Shown here: positions 9,315-18,536 of the stretch, piece after piece
How the letters are laid out: every line of letters starts with the position of its first letter
How positions within the stretch are numbered: the first letter of the stretch is position 1
The notes under the pieces: model-generated
What the model saw: only the letters and a program-made list of their open reading frames with translations
Database searches by the model: none
What the model was told of the DNA's origin: nothing
Position numbers and translations under genes: made by a program
Assembly: GCF_030818015.1 (NCBI RefSeq)
Contig: NZ_JAUSZX010000001.1
Location: 1,984,001 to 2,048,000 of the forward strand
Direction of reading: 5' to 3'
Length of the DNA stretch: 64,000 nt
DNA from: Arthrobacter globiformis
GTDB lineage: Bacteria; Actinomycetota; Actinomycetes; Actinomycetales; Micrococcaceae

Positions 9315-12300
9315 GTGACTTCCAGCAATGACTCGTTCGTACATCTCCACACCCACACCGAGTACTCGATGCTGGACGGCGCCGCCAGGCTCGGTGAGCT
9401 GTTCGACGAAACCGAGCGGCTGGGGATGCCCGCCCTGGCGACGACCGACCACGGCTACCTCTTCGGTGCCTTCGACTTCTGGAAGAAGGCCACAGACAAA
9501 GGCATCAAGCCCATCATCGGCGTCGAAGCGTATGTGACTCCCGGAACGGCGCGCGGGGACAAGAGCCGGGTCCGCTGGGGCGATGAGAGCCAGCGCAAGG
9601 ACGACGTCTCCGGCGGCGGCTCCTACACCCACATGACCCTGCTGAGCTACAACAACGTGGGCATGCGTAACCTGTTCCGCGCCTCGTCGATCGCCTCCCT
9701 GGATTCGGTCTTCGGCAAGTGGCCACGGCTGGACCGCGAGCTGCTGAACACCTATTCCGAAGGTCTCATCGCCACTACGGGCTGCCCTTCCGGCGAGGTC
9801 CAGACCCGGCTGCGGCTCGGCCAGTACCGCGAAGCCCTGGAAGCCGCTGCGGAGTTCCGGGACATCTTCGGCGCGGAGAACTACTTCTGCGAACTCATGG
9901 ACCACGGCCTGGACATTGAACGCCGTGTCACCGGTGACCTCCTGCGGCTGGCCAAGGAACTGAACCTCCCGCTCGTTGCCACCAACGACCTGCACTACAC
10001 CCACGAGCATGACGCCAAGGCGCACGAGGCCCTGCTGGCCATCCAGTCCGGCTCGACGCTCCTCGAACCCACCTACGACAACGGCGGCTCCCGGTTCGCG
10101 TTCTCCGGCAGCGGCTACTACCTGAAGTCGCCGCAGGAAATGCGCGAGCTGTTCCGCGACCACCCCGAGGCGTGCGACAACACTCTCCTGATCGCCGAGC
10201 GGTGCGAGGTGTCCTTCAACACCGGTGCCAACTACATGCCCCGGTTCCCCTGCCCCGAGGGCGAGGACGAAACGTCCTGGCTGGTCAAGGAGGTCGACAA
10301 GGGACTCCATTACCGCTACCCCCAGGGCATACCGGACAAGGTTCGCAAGCAGGCCGACTACGAGCTGGAAGTCATCACCTCGATGGGCTTCCCGGGCTAC
10401 TTCCTCGTGGTGGCCGACTTCATCAACTGGGCCAAGAACAACGGCATCCGGGTGGGGCCCGGACGTGGCTCGGGCGCAGGCTCCATGGTGGCCTACGCCA
10501 TGCGCATCACCGACCTTGATCCGCTGCACCACGGCCTGATCTTCGAGCGCTTCCTGAACCCTGACCGCGTCTCCATGCCTGACTTCGACGTCGACTTCGA
10601 TGACCGGCGCCGTCCCGAAGTCATCGACTATGTGACCCGGAAGTACGGCGACGAGCGCGTGGCCATGATCGTCACGTACGGGACCATCAAGACCAAGCAG
10701 GCGCTGAAGGACTCCTCCCGTGTCCTTGGCTATCCCTTCAGCATGGGTGAACAGCTGACCAAGGCACTGCCGCCTGCCGTGATGGCGAAGGATATTCCAC
10801 TTGCCGACATTCAGAACAAGGATGCCAAGCGCTACAGCGAGGCAGCGGATTTCCGGCAACTGATCAGCACGGATCCCGAGGCCGCCAAGGTTTTCGAGAC
10901 CGCACTGGGCATTGAGGGCCTGAAGCGGCAATGGGGCGTGCACGCGGCCGGCGTGATCATGTCCTCGGACCCCATCATCGACGTCATTCCGATCATGCGC
11001 CGCTTCCAGGACGGCCAGGTCATCACCCAGTTCGACTATCCGACGTCCGAAGGCCTCGGCCTGATCAAGATGGACTTCCTCGGGCTGCGGAACCTGACGA
11101 TCATTTCCGACGCCCTGGAAAACATCAAGATGAACCGCGGCATCGACCTGGACCTCGAAACCCTCGCCCTGGATGACGCGGCGTCCTACGAGCTGCTGGC
11201 CCGCGGTGACACGCTGGGCGTTTTCCAGCTCGACGGCGGCCCCATGCGCTCCCTCCTGAAGCTCATGAAGCCCGATAACTTCGAGGACATCTCCGCCGTG
11301 CTGGCGCTGTACCGGCCGGGTCCCATGGGTGCCAACGCGCACACCGACTACGCCCTGCGCAAGAACAAGATCCAGGAGGTCATCCCGATCCACCCGGAGC
11401 TTGAGGAACCCCTCGCCGAGATCCTTGGCGGCACCTACGGCCTGATCGTGTACCAGGAGCAGGTTATGGCCGTGGCGCAGAAGCTTGCCGGCTATACCCT
11501 GGGCCAGGCCGACATTCTGCGCCGCGCCATGGGTAAGAAGAAGAAGTCCGAGCTGGACAAGCAGTTTGCCGGCTTCTCCCAGGGCATGCAGGACAACGGC
11601 TACTCCATGGAGGCGGTCAAGACCCTGTGGGATATCCTGCTGCCCTTCTCCGACTACGCCTTCAACAAGGCGCACTCGGCGGCGTACGGCGTGATTTCGT
11701 ACTGGACGGCGTACCTGAAGGCGCACTACGCGCCGGAGTACATGGCCGCGCTGCTGACCTCGGTTGGCGACGACAAGGACAAGTCCGCGATCTACCTCAA
11801 CGAATGCCGGCGCATGGGCATCACGGTGCTGCCGCCGGACGTCAACGAGTCGGCCCTGAACTTCACCCCGGTGGGGGAGGACATCCGCTTCGGCATGGGC
11901 GCCATCCGCAATGTCGGCGTCAACGTGGTCGAGGCCATGGTGGCCGCCCGCGAAAAAGAAGGTGCCTACAGTTCCTTCAAGGACTACCTCATGAAGGTGC
12001 CGGCAGTGGTGTGCAACAAGCGCACCATCGAATCGCTGATCAAGGCCGGAGCCTTTGACTCGCTGGGCCACCACCGCCGCGCGCTGGCCATGGTTCACGA
12101 AGAAGCCATCGACTCCGTCATCACCCTCAAGCGCAACGAGGCCATCGGCCAGTTCGATCTCTTTGCCGGCTTCGACGAGGCCGAGTCCGAGTCGTCGCTC
12201 AGCATCGAGATCCCCGACCTGCCGGAATGGGAGAAGAAGGACAAGCTCGCGTTCGAGCGGGACATGCTGGGCCTCTACGTCTCAGACCACCCGCTGCAGG

Positions 12301-12872
12301 GCCTGGAAGGCGTCCTGAGCCAGCACGCCGACCAGTCCATCACCTCGATCATCGCGGAGGACGGACCGCACGACGGCGCCATCGTTACGATCGCGGGCAT
12401 GATCACCTCACTGAGCCGCCGGATCGCGAAGGCCAGCGGCAACGCCTATGCCCGGGCGGAGATCGAGGACCTCGGCGGTTCCATGGAGGTTATGTTCTTT
12501 GGCCAGGTCTACGGGCCGATCGCCTCGGTTCTCGCCGAGGACCTGATCGTGGTGGTCAAGGGCCGGCTGCAGCGGCGGGACGACGGTGCCGTGACCCTGA
12601 ACTGCATGGAGCTCTCCGTCCCGGACCTCAGCCAGGGCACCAGCGGACCGCTGGTGATCACCATGCCCACGCACAAGGCCACCGAGGCCGTGGTCACGGA
12701 ACTGGGGGACGTGCTGCGCAACCACCGGGGCAACTCCGAGGTCCGGGTGAACCTGCAGGGCGACAGCCGGATCGAGGTCATGGCGCTTCCCGTTCACCTG
12801 CGGGTGAATCCGAACCCGTCACTGTTCGGGGACCTGAAGGTGCTGCTGGGGCCGGCCTGCCTGGACGCCTAG
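9315..12872 (+). CDS. dnaE: DNA polymerase III alpha subunit DnaE1
   Basis: Replicative chromosomal DNA polymerase. The N-terminal PHP domain starts with FVHLHTHTEYSMLDGAA; in actinobacterial DnaE1 this domain is the proofreading exonuclease. The polymerase catalytic aspartates are in PDFDVDFDDRRR (about residues 421-432) with a third in IKMDFLGLRNL (about residue 586). Helix-hairpin-helix and OB-fold regions (VTIAGMITSLSRR onward, about 1010-1100) and a C-terminal tau-binding region follow. The 1185-aa length is typical of DnaE1. The GTG start is supported by the conserved N-terminus and the -10 box just upstream. Confidence 0.97.
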   Translation: MTSSNDSFVHLHTHTEYSMLDGAARLGELFDETERLGMPALATTDHGYLFGAFDFWKKATDKGIKPIIGVEAYVTPGTARGDKSRVRWGDESQRKDDVSGGGSYTHMTLLSYNNVGMRNLFRASSIASLDSVFGKWPRLDRELLNTYSEGLIATTGCPSGEVQTRLRLGQYREALEAAAEFRDIFGAENYFCELMDHGLDIERRVTGDLLRLAKELNLPLVATNDLHYTHEHDAKAHEALLAIQSGSTLLEPTYDNGGSRFAFSGSGYYLKSPQEMRELFRDHPEACDNTLLIAERCEVSFNTGANYMPRFPCPEGEDETSWLVKEVDKGLHYRYPQGIPDKVRKQADYELEVITSMGFPGYFLVVADFINWAKNNGIRVGPGRGSGAGSMVAYAMRITDLDPLHHGLIFERFLNPDRVSMPDFDVDFDDRRRPEVIDYVTRKYGDERVAMIVTYGTIKTKQALKDSSRVLGYPFSMGEQLTKALPPAVMAKDIPLADIQNKDAKRYSEAADFRQLISTDPEAAKVFETALGIEGLKRQWGVHAAGVIMSSDPIIDVIPIMRRFQDGQVITQFDYPTSEGLGLIKMDFLGLRNLTIISDALENIKMNRGIDLDLETLALDDAASYELLARGDTLGVFQLDGGPMRSLLKLMKPDNFEDISAVLALYRPGPMGANAHTDYALRKNKIQEVIPIHPELEEPLAEILGGTYGLIVYQEQVMAVAQKLAGYTLGQADILRRAMGKKKKSELDKQFAGFSQGMQDNGYSMEAVKTLWDILLPFSDYAFNKAHSAAYGVISYWTAYLKAHYAPEYMAALLTSVGDDKDKSAIYLNECRRMGITVLPPDVNESALNFTPVGEDIRFGMGAIRNVGVNVVEAMVAAREKEGAYSSFKDYLMKVPAVVCNKRTIESLIKAGAFDSLGHHRRALAMVHEEAIDSVITLKRNEAIGQFDLFAGFDEAESESSLSIEIPDLPEWEKKDKLAFERDMLGLYVSDHPLQGLEGVLSQHADQSITSIIAEDGPHDGAIVTIAGMITSLSRRIAKASGNAYARAEIEDLGGSMEVMFFGQVYGPIASVLAEDLIVVVKGRLQRRDDGAVTLNCMELSVPDLSQGTSGPLVITMPTHKATEAVVTELGDVLRNHRGNSEVRVNLQGDSRIEVMALPVHLRVNPNPSLFGDLKVLLGPACLDA

Positions 12873-12907
12873 GTTTCCCTGCCTGGACACCTGGATCCCG
12901 CAGCCGT

Positions 12908-13408
12908 TCAGATTTCGTAGTCGAGGGGAACGGGCTGTCCGTAGGTTCCGGAGTGGTACAGCAGCGGTGAGCCGTCCTCGCCAACCTGACCCTCCACCAC
13001 TTCGACCACCACGACGGCGTTGTTCTCGAAGGACAGGCGCATCTGGATCTTGCCGATCAGCCAGCCGGAAACGTCCTTGAGCACAGGCACGTCATAGGGT
13101 CCGTGGGCCCAGTGGTCGCCGGCGAAGCGTTCCTTGGTGCGGGCGAACCGGTCGGCCAGCTCCTGGTTCTCGAGCCCCAGCATGTGCACGCCGATATACG
13201 CTGTGTTGGCCACCGCCGGCCACGAGCTGGAACTGCGTGCCATGTTGAAGGTGAAGCGCGGCGGTTTGGCGGAAAGCGAGGCAACAGAGGTTGCCGTGAA
13301 GCCGTAGGGGACCCCGTCGTAGTTCACGGTGATGATTGCCACGCCCGCTGCGTGCCGGCGGAACATCTCCTTGAATGTGCCCTCGAAGGCGTCATCATCT
13401 GAGGTCAC
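12908..13408 (-). CDS. Flavin reductase-like, FMN-binding split-barrel protein
   Basis: Flavin reductase domain protein of 166 aa, a family that uses NAD(P)H to reduce FMN/FAD, often as the small component of two-component monooxygenases. The visible family signature is FRRHAAGVAIITV, then GFTATSVASLSAKPPRFTFN, and the GVHML-x-x-x-x-QELADRFA segment. The GTG start has AGGGAG upstream. It is convergent with dnaE (35 bp apart) and has no monooxygenase partner in view, so its physiological acceptor is unknown. Confidence 0.87.
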   Translation of the reverse strand: MTSDDDAFEGTFKEMFRRHAAGVAIITVNYDGVPYGFTATSVASLSAKPPRFTFNMARSSSSWPAVANTAYIGVHMLGLENQELADRFARTKERFAGDHWAHGPYDVPVLKDVSGWLIGKIQMRLSFENNAVVVVEVVEGQVGEDGSPLLYHSGTYGQPVPLDYEI

Positions 13409-13546
13409 TGGAATCGATCTCCCTACTGCATCCGTGCCGATTGAGTCCCTAGTACAAGACTATGGGCCTTCCGGGCGGATGGGACATTCCCTTGGCGGGC
13501 AGGCACGTGGCGCGGAATGCCGGCCAACATTTGTTAGCGTTTCCTC

Positions 13547-14119
13547 ATGACCCAGCCTGCACCCGTCCCTCCGGTCCGCTCCTCCGACGAGGCCCAAGGC
13601 GCCCGGCGGCGACCCGGCAAGGGCTGGGCGTGGGCCGCTGGAATCATCGGCGCGGGCATCCCGGCCGGGCTCCTCTGGTGGCTCCTGGCCCCCGGCGGGC
13701 AAAACCTCATTTCGGGAAACTCCGCGCTCTCCTCCGGGACAAACAGCGAGGGCTGGCTCCCCCGGGACCTGGTGCTGGCGGGACTGTTTGTCTTTTTGGG
13801 CTGCCTGGTGGCTGTGCTGTTGTCCGGCCGGCGGAACGGCGGGACGCGTCGGATGCTGCTGCTGTCCGTCGCGGCAAGCGCTGCGGCGGCTGTCCTGGCA
13901 TGGCAGACCGGTGTGCTGGCGGGTCGCTGGCTGGGAGGTCCGCAGGACACGACCGGGAATGCCAGCGTAGCCTTCTCACTGCGGTCCCTGACTGTCCTTG
14001 TCCTGTGGCCCGCGGCTGTCGCCGCCGGCTTCTTCGTGCTGCGCATCATCGGCCTCCTGCGTGCCTCCGTGGACCAGGATCCGGCGGGCAACAGCGGCGA
14101 CGGCCGCCCGTGGCAGTAG
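13547..14119 (+). CDS. Unrecognised membrane protein with four predicted helices
   Basis: I do not recognise a family with confidence. The 190-aa protein has four hydrophobic segments at about residues 27-48, 72-91, 102-119 and 146-166. The N-terminus is proline-rich and the C-terminus polar. The region between helices 1 and 2 (residues ~50-68, Ser/Asn-rich) would be external if the N-terminus is cytoplasmic. A -10-like TAGCGT (13535-13540) ends 6 bp before the ATG, so the mRNA is probably leaderless. It is followed 54 bp later by hisD, which has its own -10-like box, so the two need not be co-transcribed. The layout is reminiscent of DUF2567-type actinobacterial proteins, but that is a guess. 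Confidence 0.75.
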   Translation: MTQPAPVPPVRSSDEAQGARRRPGKGWAWAAGIIGAGIPAGLLWWLLAPGGQNLISGNSALSSGTNSEGWLPRDLVLAGLFVFLGCLVAVLLSGRRNGGTRRMLLLSVAASAAAAVLAWQTGVLAGRWLGGPQDTTGNASVAFSLRSLTVLVLWPAAVAAGFFVLRIIGLLRASVDQDPAGNSGDGRPWQ

Positions 14120-14173
14120 GGAGTGGCGGTAACAGACGTCCGGGCGCGGGGCCGCGGCGCGTAAAATGTACGG

Positions 14174-15568
14174 GTGACCACTTCTCCGGACAGCCCCCTG
14201 CGCTCGAATTCCCAGGTACGCCCGAACACCCCCGCCGTCGACTTCCGCACCGTTGACCTGCGCGGCCGCAGCCTCAGCCTGGCCGAACTCCGCGAGGCGG
14301 TGCCCCGGGCACGGCAGCAGACAGTCGCTGACGCCGAACAGAAGGTCAGCGACATCATCACGGCCGTCCGCCAGCGCGGCTTCGCCGCCCTTGCCGAGTT
14401 CGCCCTGGCGTTCGACGGCGTTGAGCAGGCGCATCCGCGCGTTCCGGCAGAGGCACTCCAGTCAGCTCTGGACGGCCTGGACCCTGCCGTTCGCTCGGCC
14501 CTGGAAGAGTCCATCAGCCGTGCGCGGCGGTTTGCGGACGGGCAGCGCCCGGCCGACGTCGACATCTCCCTGGGCGACGGCGCAGTGGTGAGCCAGAAGT
14601 GGGTACCCGTGGCGCGCGTGGGCCTGTACGTCCCGGGCGGACTGGCGGTCTACCCGTCCTCGGTGATCATGAACGTGGTTCCGGCGCTGGCGGCAGGGGT
14701 GGAGTCGATCGCACTCGCCTCGCCGCCGCAGAAGGACTTTGGCGGCCTCCCGCACCCCACCATCCTGGCCGCTGCGGCGCTGCTGGGAATTGACGAGGTG
14801 TATGCCATCGGCGGAGCCCAGGCCATCGCCGCCTTCGCCTACGGCGTGCCCGGCGAACCAGGGACTCCCGCCCTGGAACCTGTCGATGTCGTGACGGGGC
14901 CCGGCAACATCTTCGTGGCCACGGCCAAGCGCCTCGTCAAGGGCGTGGTGGGGATCGACTCCGAGGCGGGCACCACGGAGATTGCCATCCTCGCGGACTC
15001 CACGGCCCGCCCGGCATTCGTTGCCGCCGACCTGATCAGCCAGGCCGAACACGATCCGAAGGCCGCCTCCGTCCTGATCACGGATTCCGTCCAGCTCGCC
15101 GCGGAGGTCCGTGAGGAACTGGAACTGCAGGCTGCAACCACCAAGCACAGCCAGCGTGTCCGCGAGGCATTGTCCGGCCCGCAGTCCGGCGTCGTGCTCG
15201 TCGACGACCTCGGCCAGGGCATCGCGGCATGCGACGCCTACGCGGCCGAACACCTGGAGATCATGACGGCTGATGCCCCCGCTGTGGCGGCGCGGATCCG
15301 GAACGCGGGCGCCATTTTCGTCGGCGACTACAGCCCCGTAAGCCTCGGCGACTACTGCGCCGGTTCCAACCACGTGCTTCCCACGAGCGGCACGGCGGCG
15401 TTCTCGTCCGGGCTGAACGTGACCACGTTCCTGCGCGCCATCCAGGTGATCAACTACTCGGCGGCGGCGCTGGGGCAGGTCAGCGGACACATCGTCAGCC
15501 TGTCCGGCGCGGAGGACCTCCCGGCGCACGGCGACGCGGTCACTGTGCGGTTCCAAACCGGCCGCTGA
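14174..15568 (+). CDS. hisD: Histidinol dehydrogenase HisD
   Basis: Zinc enzyme that oxidises L-histidinol to L-histidine in two NAD-dependent steps, the end of histidine synthesis. It has 464 residues and the family blocks [36 protein letters not shown] and [11 protein letters not shown]. The metal/catalytic segments LISQAEHDP and EHLEIMT are present, with the C-terminal [20 protein letters not shown]. The start is GTG, with TAAAAT (14162-14167) ending 6 bp upstream and no Shine-Dalgarno, suggesting a leaderless mRNA. No other his genes are next to it in the window. Confidence 0.97.
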   Translation: MTTSPDSPLRSNSQVRPNTPAVDFRTVDLRGRSLSLAELREAVPRARQQTVADAEQKVSDIITAVRQRGFAALAEFALAFDGVEQAHPRVPAEALQSALDGLDPAVRSALEESISRARRFADGQRPADVDISLGDGAVVSQKWVPVARVGLYVPGGLAVYPSSVIMNVVPALAAGVESIALASPPQKDFGGLPHPTILAAAALLGIDEVYAIGGAQAIAAFAYGVPGEPGTPALEPVDVVTGPGNIFVATAKRLVKGVVGIDSEAGTTEIAILADSTARPAFVAADLISQAEHDPKAASVLITDSVQLAAEVREELELQAATTKHSQRVREALSGPQSGVVLVDDLGQGIAACDAYAAEHLEIMTADAPAVAARIRNAGAIFVGDYSPVSLGDYCAGSNHVLPTSGTAAFSSGLNVTTFLRAIQVINYSAAALGQVSGHIVSLSGAEDLPAHGDAVTVRFQTGR

Positions 15569-15570
15569 CC

Positions 15571-15635
15571 ACTACATGTAGTAATCACCCACTACATGTA
15601 GTAATTACAGGCTTGTTATTCGGCTATATGTAGCC
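15571..15635 (+). promoter_or_regulatory. Three dyads upstream of nrdR, candidate NrdR boxes
   Basis: Two identical perfect palindromes ACTACATGTAGT occupy 15571-15582 and 15591-15602. A third, imperfect one, GGCTATATGTAGCC, is at 15622-15635. Centres are 20 bp and 32 bp apart; the 32-bp spacing equals about three helix turns, which is typical of paired NrdR boxes. A possible promoter, TTGTTA (15613-15618), 18 bp, TAAACT (15637-15642), has the third dyad inside its spacer. Autoregulation of nrdR by NrdR-(d)ATP is the likely function; this is inference from position and resemblance to the NrdR-box shape. Confidence 0.65.
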
Positions 15636-15688
15636 GTAAACTGGAGCCGGAAGAAGCTTCGGCAAGGGTACGGAAGGCTAGGAAGAAC

Positions 15689-16306
15689 GTGTATTGTCCG
15701 TTTTGCCGCAACCCTGATTCACGTGTGGTGGACAGCCGGATGGCCGACGACGGCTCGGCCATCCGCCGCCGCCGGCAGTGCCCCGAGTGTGGCCGCCGCT
15801 TCACCACCGTGGAAACGACCAGCCTGTCCGTGATCAAGCGGTCCGGCGTGGGCGAGCCCTTCAGCCGCAGCAAGGTCATCAACGGCGTCCGCAAGGCCTG
15901 CCAGGGCCGGCCCGTCAGCGAGGACGACCTCGCGATGCTGGCGCAGGAAGTCGAGGAGAATATCCGGGCGTCCGGTGCGGCGGAAATCGATGCCCACGAG
16001 GTTGGCCTGATCATCCTCGGGCCCCTGCAGAAGCTGGACAAGGTGGCGTACCTCCGGTTCGCCAGCGTCTACCAGGCCTTTGAATCACTCGAAGATTTCG
16101 AATCCGCCATTGCGCTGCTCCGGCACGAGTCCGACGTCGAGGCCAAAGGGGCGGCGACCCCCAGGGCCGACGGCAAGGGCTCCGAAGCCAAGAACCCCGA
16201 AGACAAGGGCTCCGAGGCTAAGAACGCGGCAGACAAGAACACAGCAGAAAAGAACACCGTAGAAAAGAACACCGCAGAAAAGAACACCGCGAAGAGCACG
16301 CTCTAA
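15689..16306 (+). CDS. nrdR: Transcriptional repressor NrdR with a repetitive C-terminal tail
   Basis: ATP-cone repressor of ribonucleotide reductase genes that binds paired NrdR boxes when loaded with (d)ATP. The zinc ribbon uses C3, C6, C31 and C34 (MYCPFC and [10 protein letters not shown]). The ATP-cone runs from about residue 45 to 140 ([20 protein letters not shown] onward). The core ends near residue 150, the normal family length. The remaining ~55 residues are Lys/Ala/Glu/Asn-rich and include KGSEAKN twice and four KNTAE-like pentapeptides. The tail is absent from typical NrdR and is likely disordered. Start is GTG. Confidence 0.95.
   Translation: MYCPFCRNPDSRVVDSRMADDGSAIRRRRQCPECGRRFTTVETTSLSVIKRSGVGEPFSRSKVINGVRKACQGRPVSEDDLAMLAQEVEENIRASGAAEIDAHEVGLIILGPLQKLDKVAYLRFASVYQAFESLEDFESAIALLRHESDVEAKGAATPRADGKGSEAKNPEDKGSEAKNAADKNTAEKNTVEKNTAEKNTAKSTL
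16235..16294 (+). repeat. 15-bp in-frame tandem repeat (4 copies) in the nrdR tail
   Basis: Four units of the type AAGAACACCGCAGAA run from 16235 to 16294, encoding [20 protein letters not shown]. Units differ at one to three bases. Just upstream, two longer units each encode KGSEAKN. Confidence 0.85.
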
Positions 16307-16363
16307 AGACTCCGGTGGCAGCAGCGGAGGGGAAGCCGCAGCCGCCACCGGCTCCAGTGCAAG

Positions 16364-16404
16364 ACGCCGAAGGCGGCAGACCTCATGTCTGCCGCCTTCG
16401 GCGT
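16364..16404. terminator. Bidirectional terminator between nrdR and ppgK
   Basis: A perfect 17-bp stem ACGCCGAAGGCGGCAGA / TCTGCCGCCTTCGGCGT encloses a 7-nt loop between the convergent nrdR (+) and ppgK (-). It is followed by TTTC on the plus strand. Confidence 0.85.
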
Positions 16405-16435
16405 TTCTGCGGGCCGCGGACCGTGCCCTGCCCGG

Positions 16436-17239
16436 CTACTTGGCCAGTTCGTGCTTGACGGCGATCTCCAGGGCAGCGCCCACGATGCCGGCCTCGTTCT
16501 TCAGCTCAGCGGGAACGATCGGGGTGCGCAACTTCATGTGCGGCAGGTACTCGTCGGCGCGCTTGGAGATGCCGCCGCCGACGATGAAGAGCTCGGGGGA
16601 GAACAGGAATTCGACGTGGGAGAAGTAACGCTGCAGCAGGACGCTGTACTCCTCCCAGCTGAGGCCGTCCCGTTCACGGGCCACCGCAGAGGCCTTGCTT
16701 TCGGCGTCGAAGCCGTCGATCTCCAGGTGGCCGAGTTCGGCGTTGGGCACCAGGTGGCCGTTGAAGATGAACGCGGACCCGATGCCGGTGCCGAGGGTGA
16801 TGACCAGGACGGTGCCGCCGATTCCGGCGCCCGCACCGTACCGGGCTTCGGCCAGGCCGGCCGCGTCGGCGTCGTTGATGACCTCCACGGGGCGGCCCAG
16901 GCGGGCCGTGAGCAGTGCATCAATGTCCGTGTTGAGCCAGCTCTTGTCCACGTTGGCGGCAGAGTGGACCACGCCGTGCTGGATGATGCCGGGGAACGTC
17001 ACGCCGATGGGGCTGTCAGCCTCGGGTGCGTCGGGACGTGCCGAGAGCTCCTCAACGACCTTGGCAACCACCTCGACCACCGCTTCCGGCGTGGCCGGCT
17101 GCGGGGTTGCGAGGCGGAAGCGATCGCCGATCAGTTTGCCCTTCTTCAGGTCGACGATGCCGCCCTTGATTCCGGTTCCGCCAATGTCGATGCCGATCAG
17201 CGGGGCGTGCTTGCGGGTCTTTTCGTCCTTCTTGGCCAA
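16436..17239 (-). CDS. ppgK: Polyphosphate glucokinase (ROK-family, PPGK)
   Basis: Phosphorylates glucose to glucose-6-phosphate using inorganic polyphosphate and often also ATP; it is an actinobacterial hallmark. The N-terminal phosphate loop LIGIDIGGTGIKGGIVDL is followed by GVTFPGI, INDADAAGLAEARYGAG, ITLGTGIGSAFIF and the ELGHLEIDG segment. The 267-aa length matches the family. The TTG at 17239 is chosen because LAKKDEKTRK then leads directly into the ROK fold; the frame is open about 66 codons upstream, but that peptide looks like an antisense shadow of the map end. Ribosome binding site support is weak. It lies 80 bp downstream of map on the same strand. Confidence 0.9.
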   Translation of the reverse strand: MAKKDEKTRKHAPLIGIDIGGTGIKGGIVDLKKGKLIGDRFRLATPQPATPEAVVEVVAKVVEELSARPDAPEADSPIGVTFPGIIQHGVVHSAANVDKSWLNTDIDALLTARLGRPVEVINDADAAGLAEARYGAGAGIGGTVLVITLGTGIGSAFIFNGHLVPNAELGHLEIDGFDAESKASAVARERDGLSWEEYSVLLQRYFSHVEFLFSPELFIVGGGISKRADEYLPHMKLRTPIVPAELKNEAGIVGAALEIAVKHELAK

Positions 17240-17319
17240 TGGGATTCCGTTCGTGGCAGGGTAGGGGCTCGGGCTGGGCAAGGATGACTTGCCGGAATGA
17301 CGCGGGCGGTTGCCTGGCG

Positions 17320-18198
17320 TCAGGGAAGGGTGAGGATCTCGGCACCCGATTCGGTGACGAGGAGCGTGTGTTCGAACTGTGCAGTGCGCTTGCGGTCCCT
17401 GGTGACCACGGTCCAGTCGTCGGCCCACATGTCCCACTCGATGGTGCCGAGGGTCAGCATGGGCTCGATGGTGAACACCATGCCCGGTTCAATAACGGTG
17501 TTGTAGGCCGGCGCGGCGTCATAGTGCGGGATGATCAGCCCGGTGTGGAAGGCCTCGCCCACACCGTGTCCGGTGAAGTCACGGACCACGCCGTAGCCGA
17601 AGCGCCTGGCGTAAGACTCGATGGCGCGGCCGATCACGTTGATCTGGCGTCCGGGGGCGACGGCCTTGATGGCTCGGTTGAGGGACTCCCTGGTCCGCTC
17701 AACCAGCAGCCGCGACTCCTCGTCAACGTCACCCACCAGGAAGGTGTAATTGGTGTCGCCGTGCACCCCGCCGGTGAAGGCAGTGATGTCGATGTTGAGG
17801 ATGTCGCCGTCCTGCACCACCGTACTGTCCGGGATGCCGTGGCAGATGACCTCATTAAGCGACGAGCAGAGGGACTTGGGGAAGCCGCGGTACCCCAGCG
17901 TGGACGGGTAGGCGTTGTGGTCCAGCAGGAACTCGTGGCCGATGCGGTCCAGCTCGTCGGTGGTGATGCCCGCCCGGATGTGCTTGCCCACCTCCACGAT
18001 GGCCTGCGCGGCGATCCTGCTGGCCACCCGGATCTTCTCGATGGTTTCCGGTGACTTGACCTCTGACCCGGTGAATTTGGCCGGGCCTGGCTTGCCTACA
18101 TACTCCGGCCGCGGGATCGACGCGGGTACGGGCCGCTGCGGGCTGATGGTTCCCGGGGTAAGCGTGCCGGTGGGTGCGGTCGAGGCTAAGGAAGGCAT
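17320..18198 (-). CDS. map: Type I methionine aminopeptidase
   Basis: Removes initiator methionine from nascent proteins and is metal-dependent. Five metal ligands are visible: D in [10 protein letters not shown] in [11 protein letters not shown] in [10 protein letters not shown] in FTIEPML and E in QFEHTLLV. The N-terminal ~45 residues carry a proline-rich extension typical of the longer actinobacterial MetAP. The ATG at 18198 is preferred over one 33 bp upstream because TATGAT (reverse complement of 18205-18210) ends 6 bp before it, suggesting a leaderless transcript. It has 292 residues. Confidence 0.94.
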   Translation of the reverse strand: MPSLASTAPTGTLTPGTISPQRPVPASIPRPEYVGKPGPAKFTGSEVKSPETIEKIRVASRIAAQAIVEVGKHIRAGITTDELDRIGHEFLLDHNAYPSTLGYRGFPKSLCSSLNEVICHGIPDSTVVQDGDILNIDITAFTGGVHGDTNYTFLVGDVDEESRLLVERTRESLNRAIKAVAPGRQINVIGRAIESYARRFGYGVVRDFTGHGVGEAFHTGLIIPHYDAAPAYNTVIEPGMVFTIEPMLTLGTIEWDMWADDWTVVTRDRKRTAQFEHTLLVTESGAEILTLP

Positions 18199-18322
18199 AG
18201 ATTGATCATATAAGGCAGTACAGAACGCCATGTAAATTAATGCGCCCGGCGGCTTCCGTTGCGGGTTACGTTACGTGGATCACGGCGGCAGTGTGCTGTT
18301 AACCGGAAAGCGAGGAACACCG

Positions 18323-18487
18323 ATGCCCGAGTACTGGTACAACGTCAAGACCCACATGGTGGAGGAAGACGCGATGTCGGACTGGACCCAGCTGATCGGT
18401 CCCTACAAGACCCGGGAAGAAGCGGAACACGCACTCGAGAAGGTCAAGGCGCGCAACGAATCCTGGGAAAAGGGCGAGGACGACTGA
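18323..18487 (+). CDS. Small SPOR-like protein
   Basis: A 54-residue acidic/basic protein beginning MPEYWYNVKTHMVEE and containing the SPOR-like stretch GPYKTREEAEHALEKVK. It matches the short actinobacterial proteins usually annotated SPOR domain-containing and found near map/panB. The ATG at 18323 follows GAGGAACACCG; earlier in-frame codons lack such a site. It has no signal peptide and no membrane segment, so unlike divisional SPOR proteins it is probably cytoplasmic. Function is unknown. Confidence 0.85.
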   Translation: MPEYWYNVKTHMVEEDAMSDWTQLIGPYKTREEAEHALEKVKARNESWEKGEDD

Positions 18488-18536
18488 CCCGTCCGCTCCC
18501 AAAGTCACGTAGCGCTTCTGGAAAGAAAGCTCCGGT

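Noticed and set aside
9288..12098. Long open frame (936 codons) antisense to dnaE
   Set aside because: Composition is that of the complement of a high-GC gene; dnaE on the other strand has full-length family motifs. No start signal or conserved domain.
17240..17437. 66-codon N-terminal extension of ppgK
   Set aside because: The extension is His/Arg/Pro-rich, overlaps the 3' end of map in another frame and does not resemble ROK sequences; the fold begins right after the TTG at 17239.
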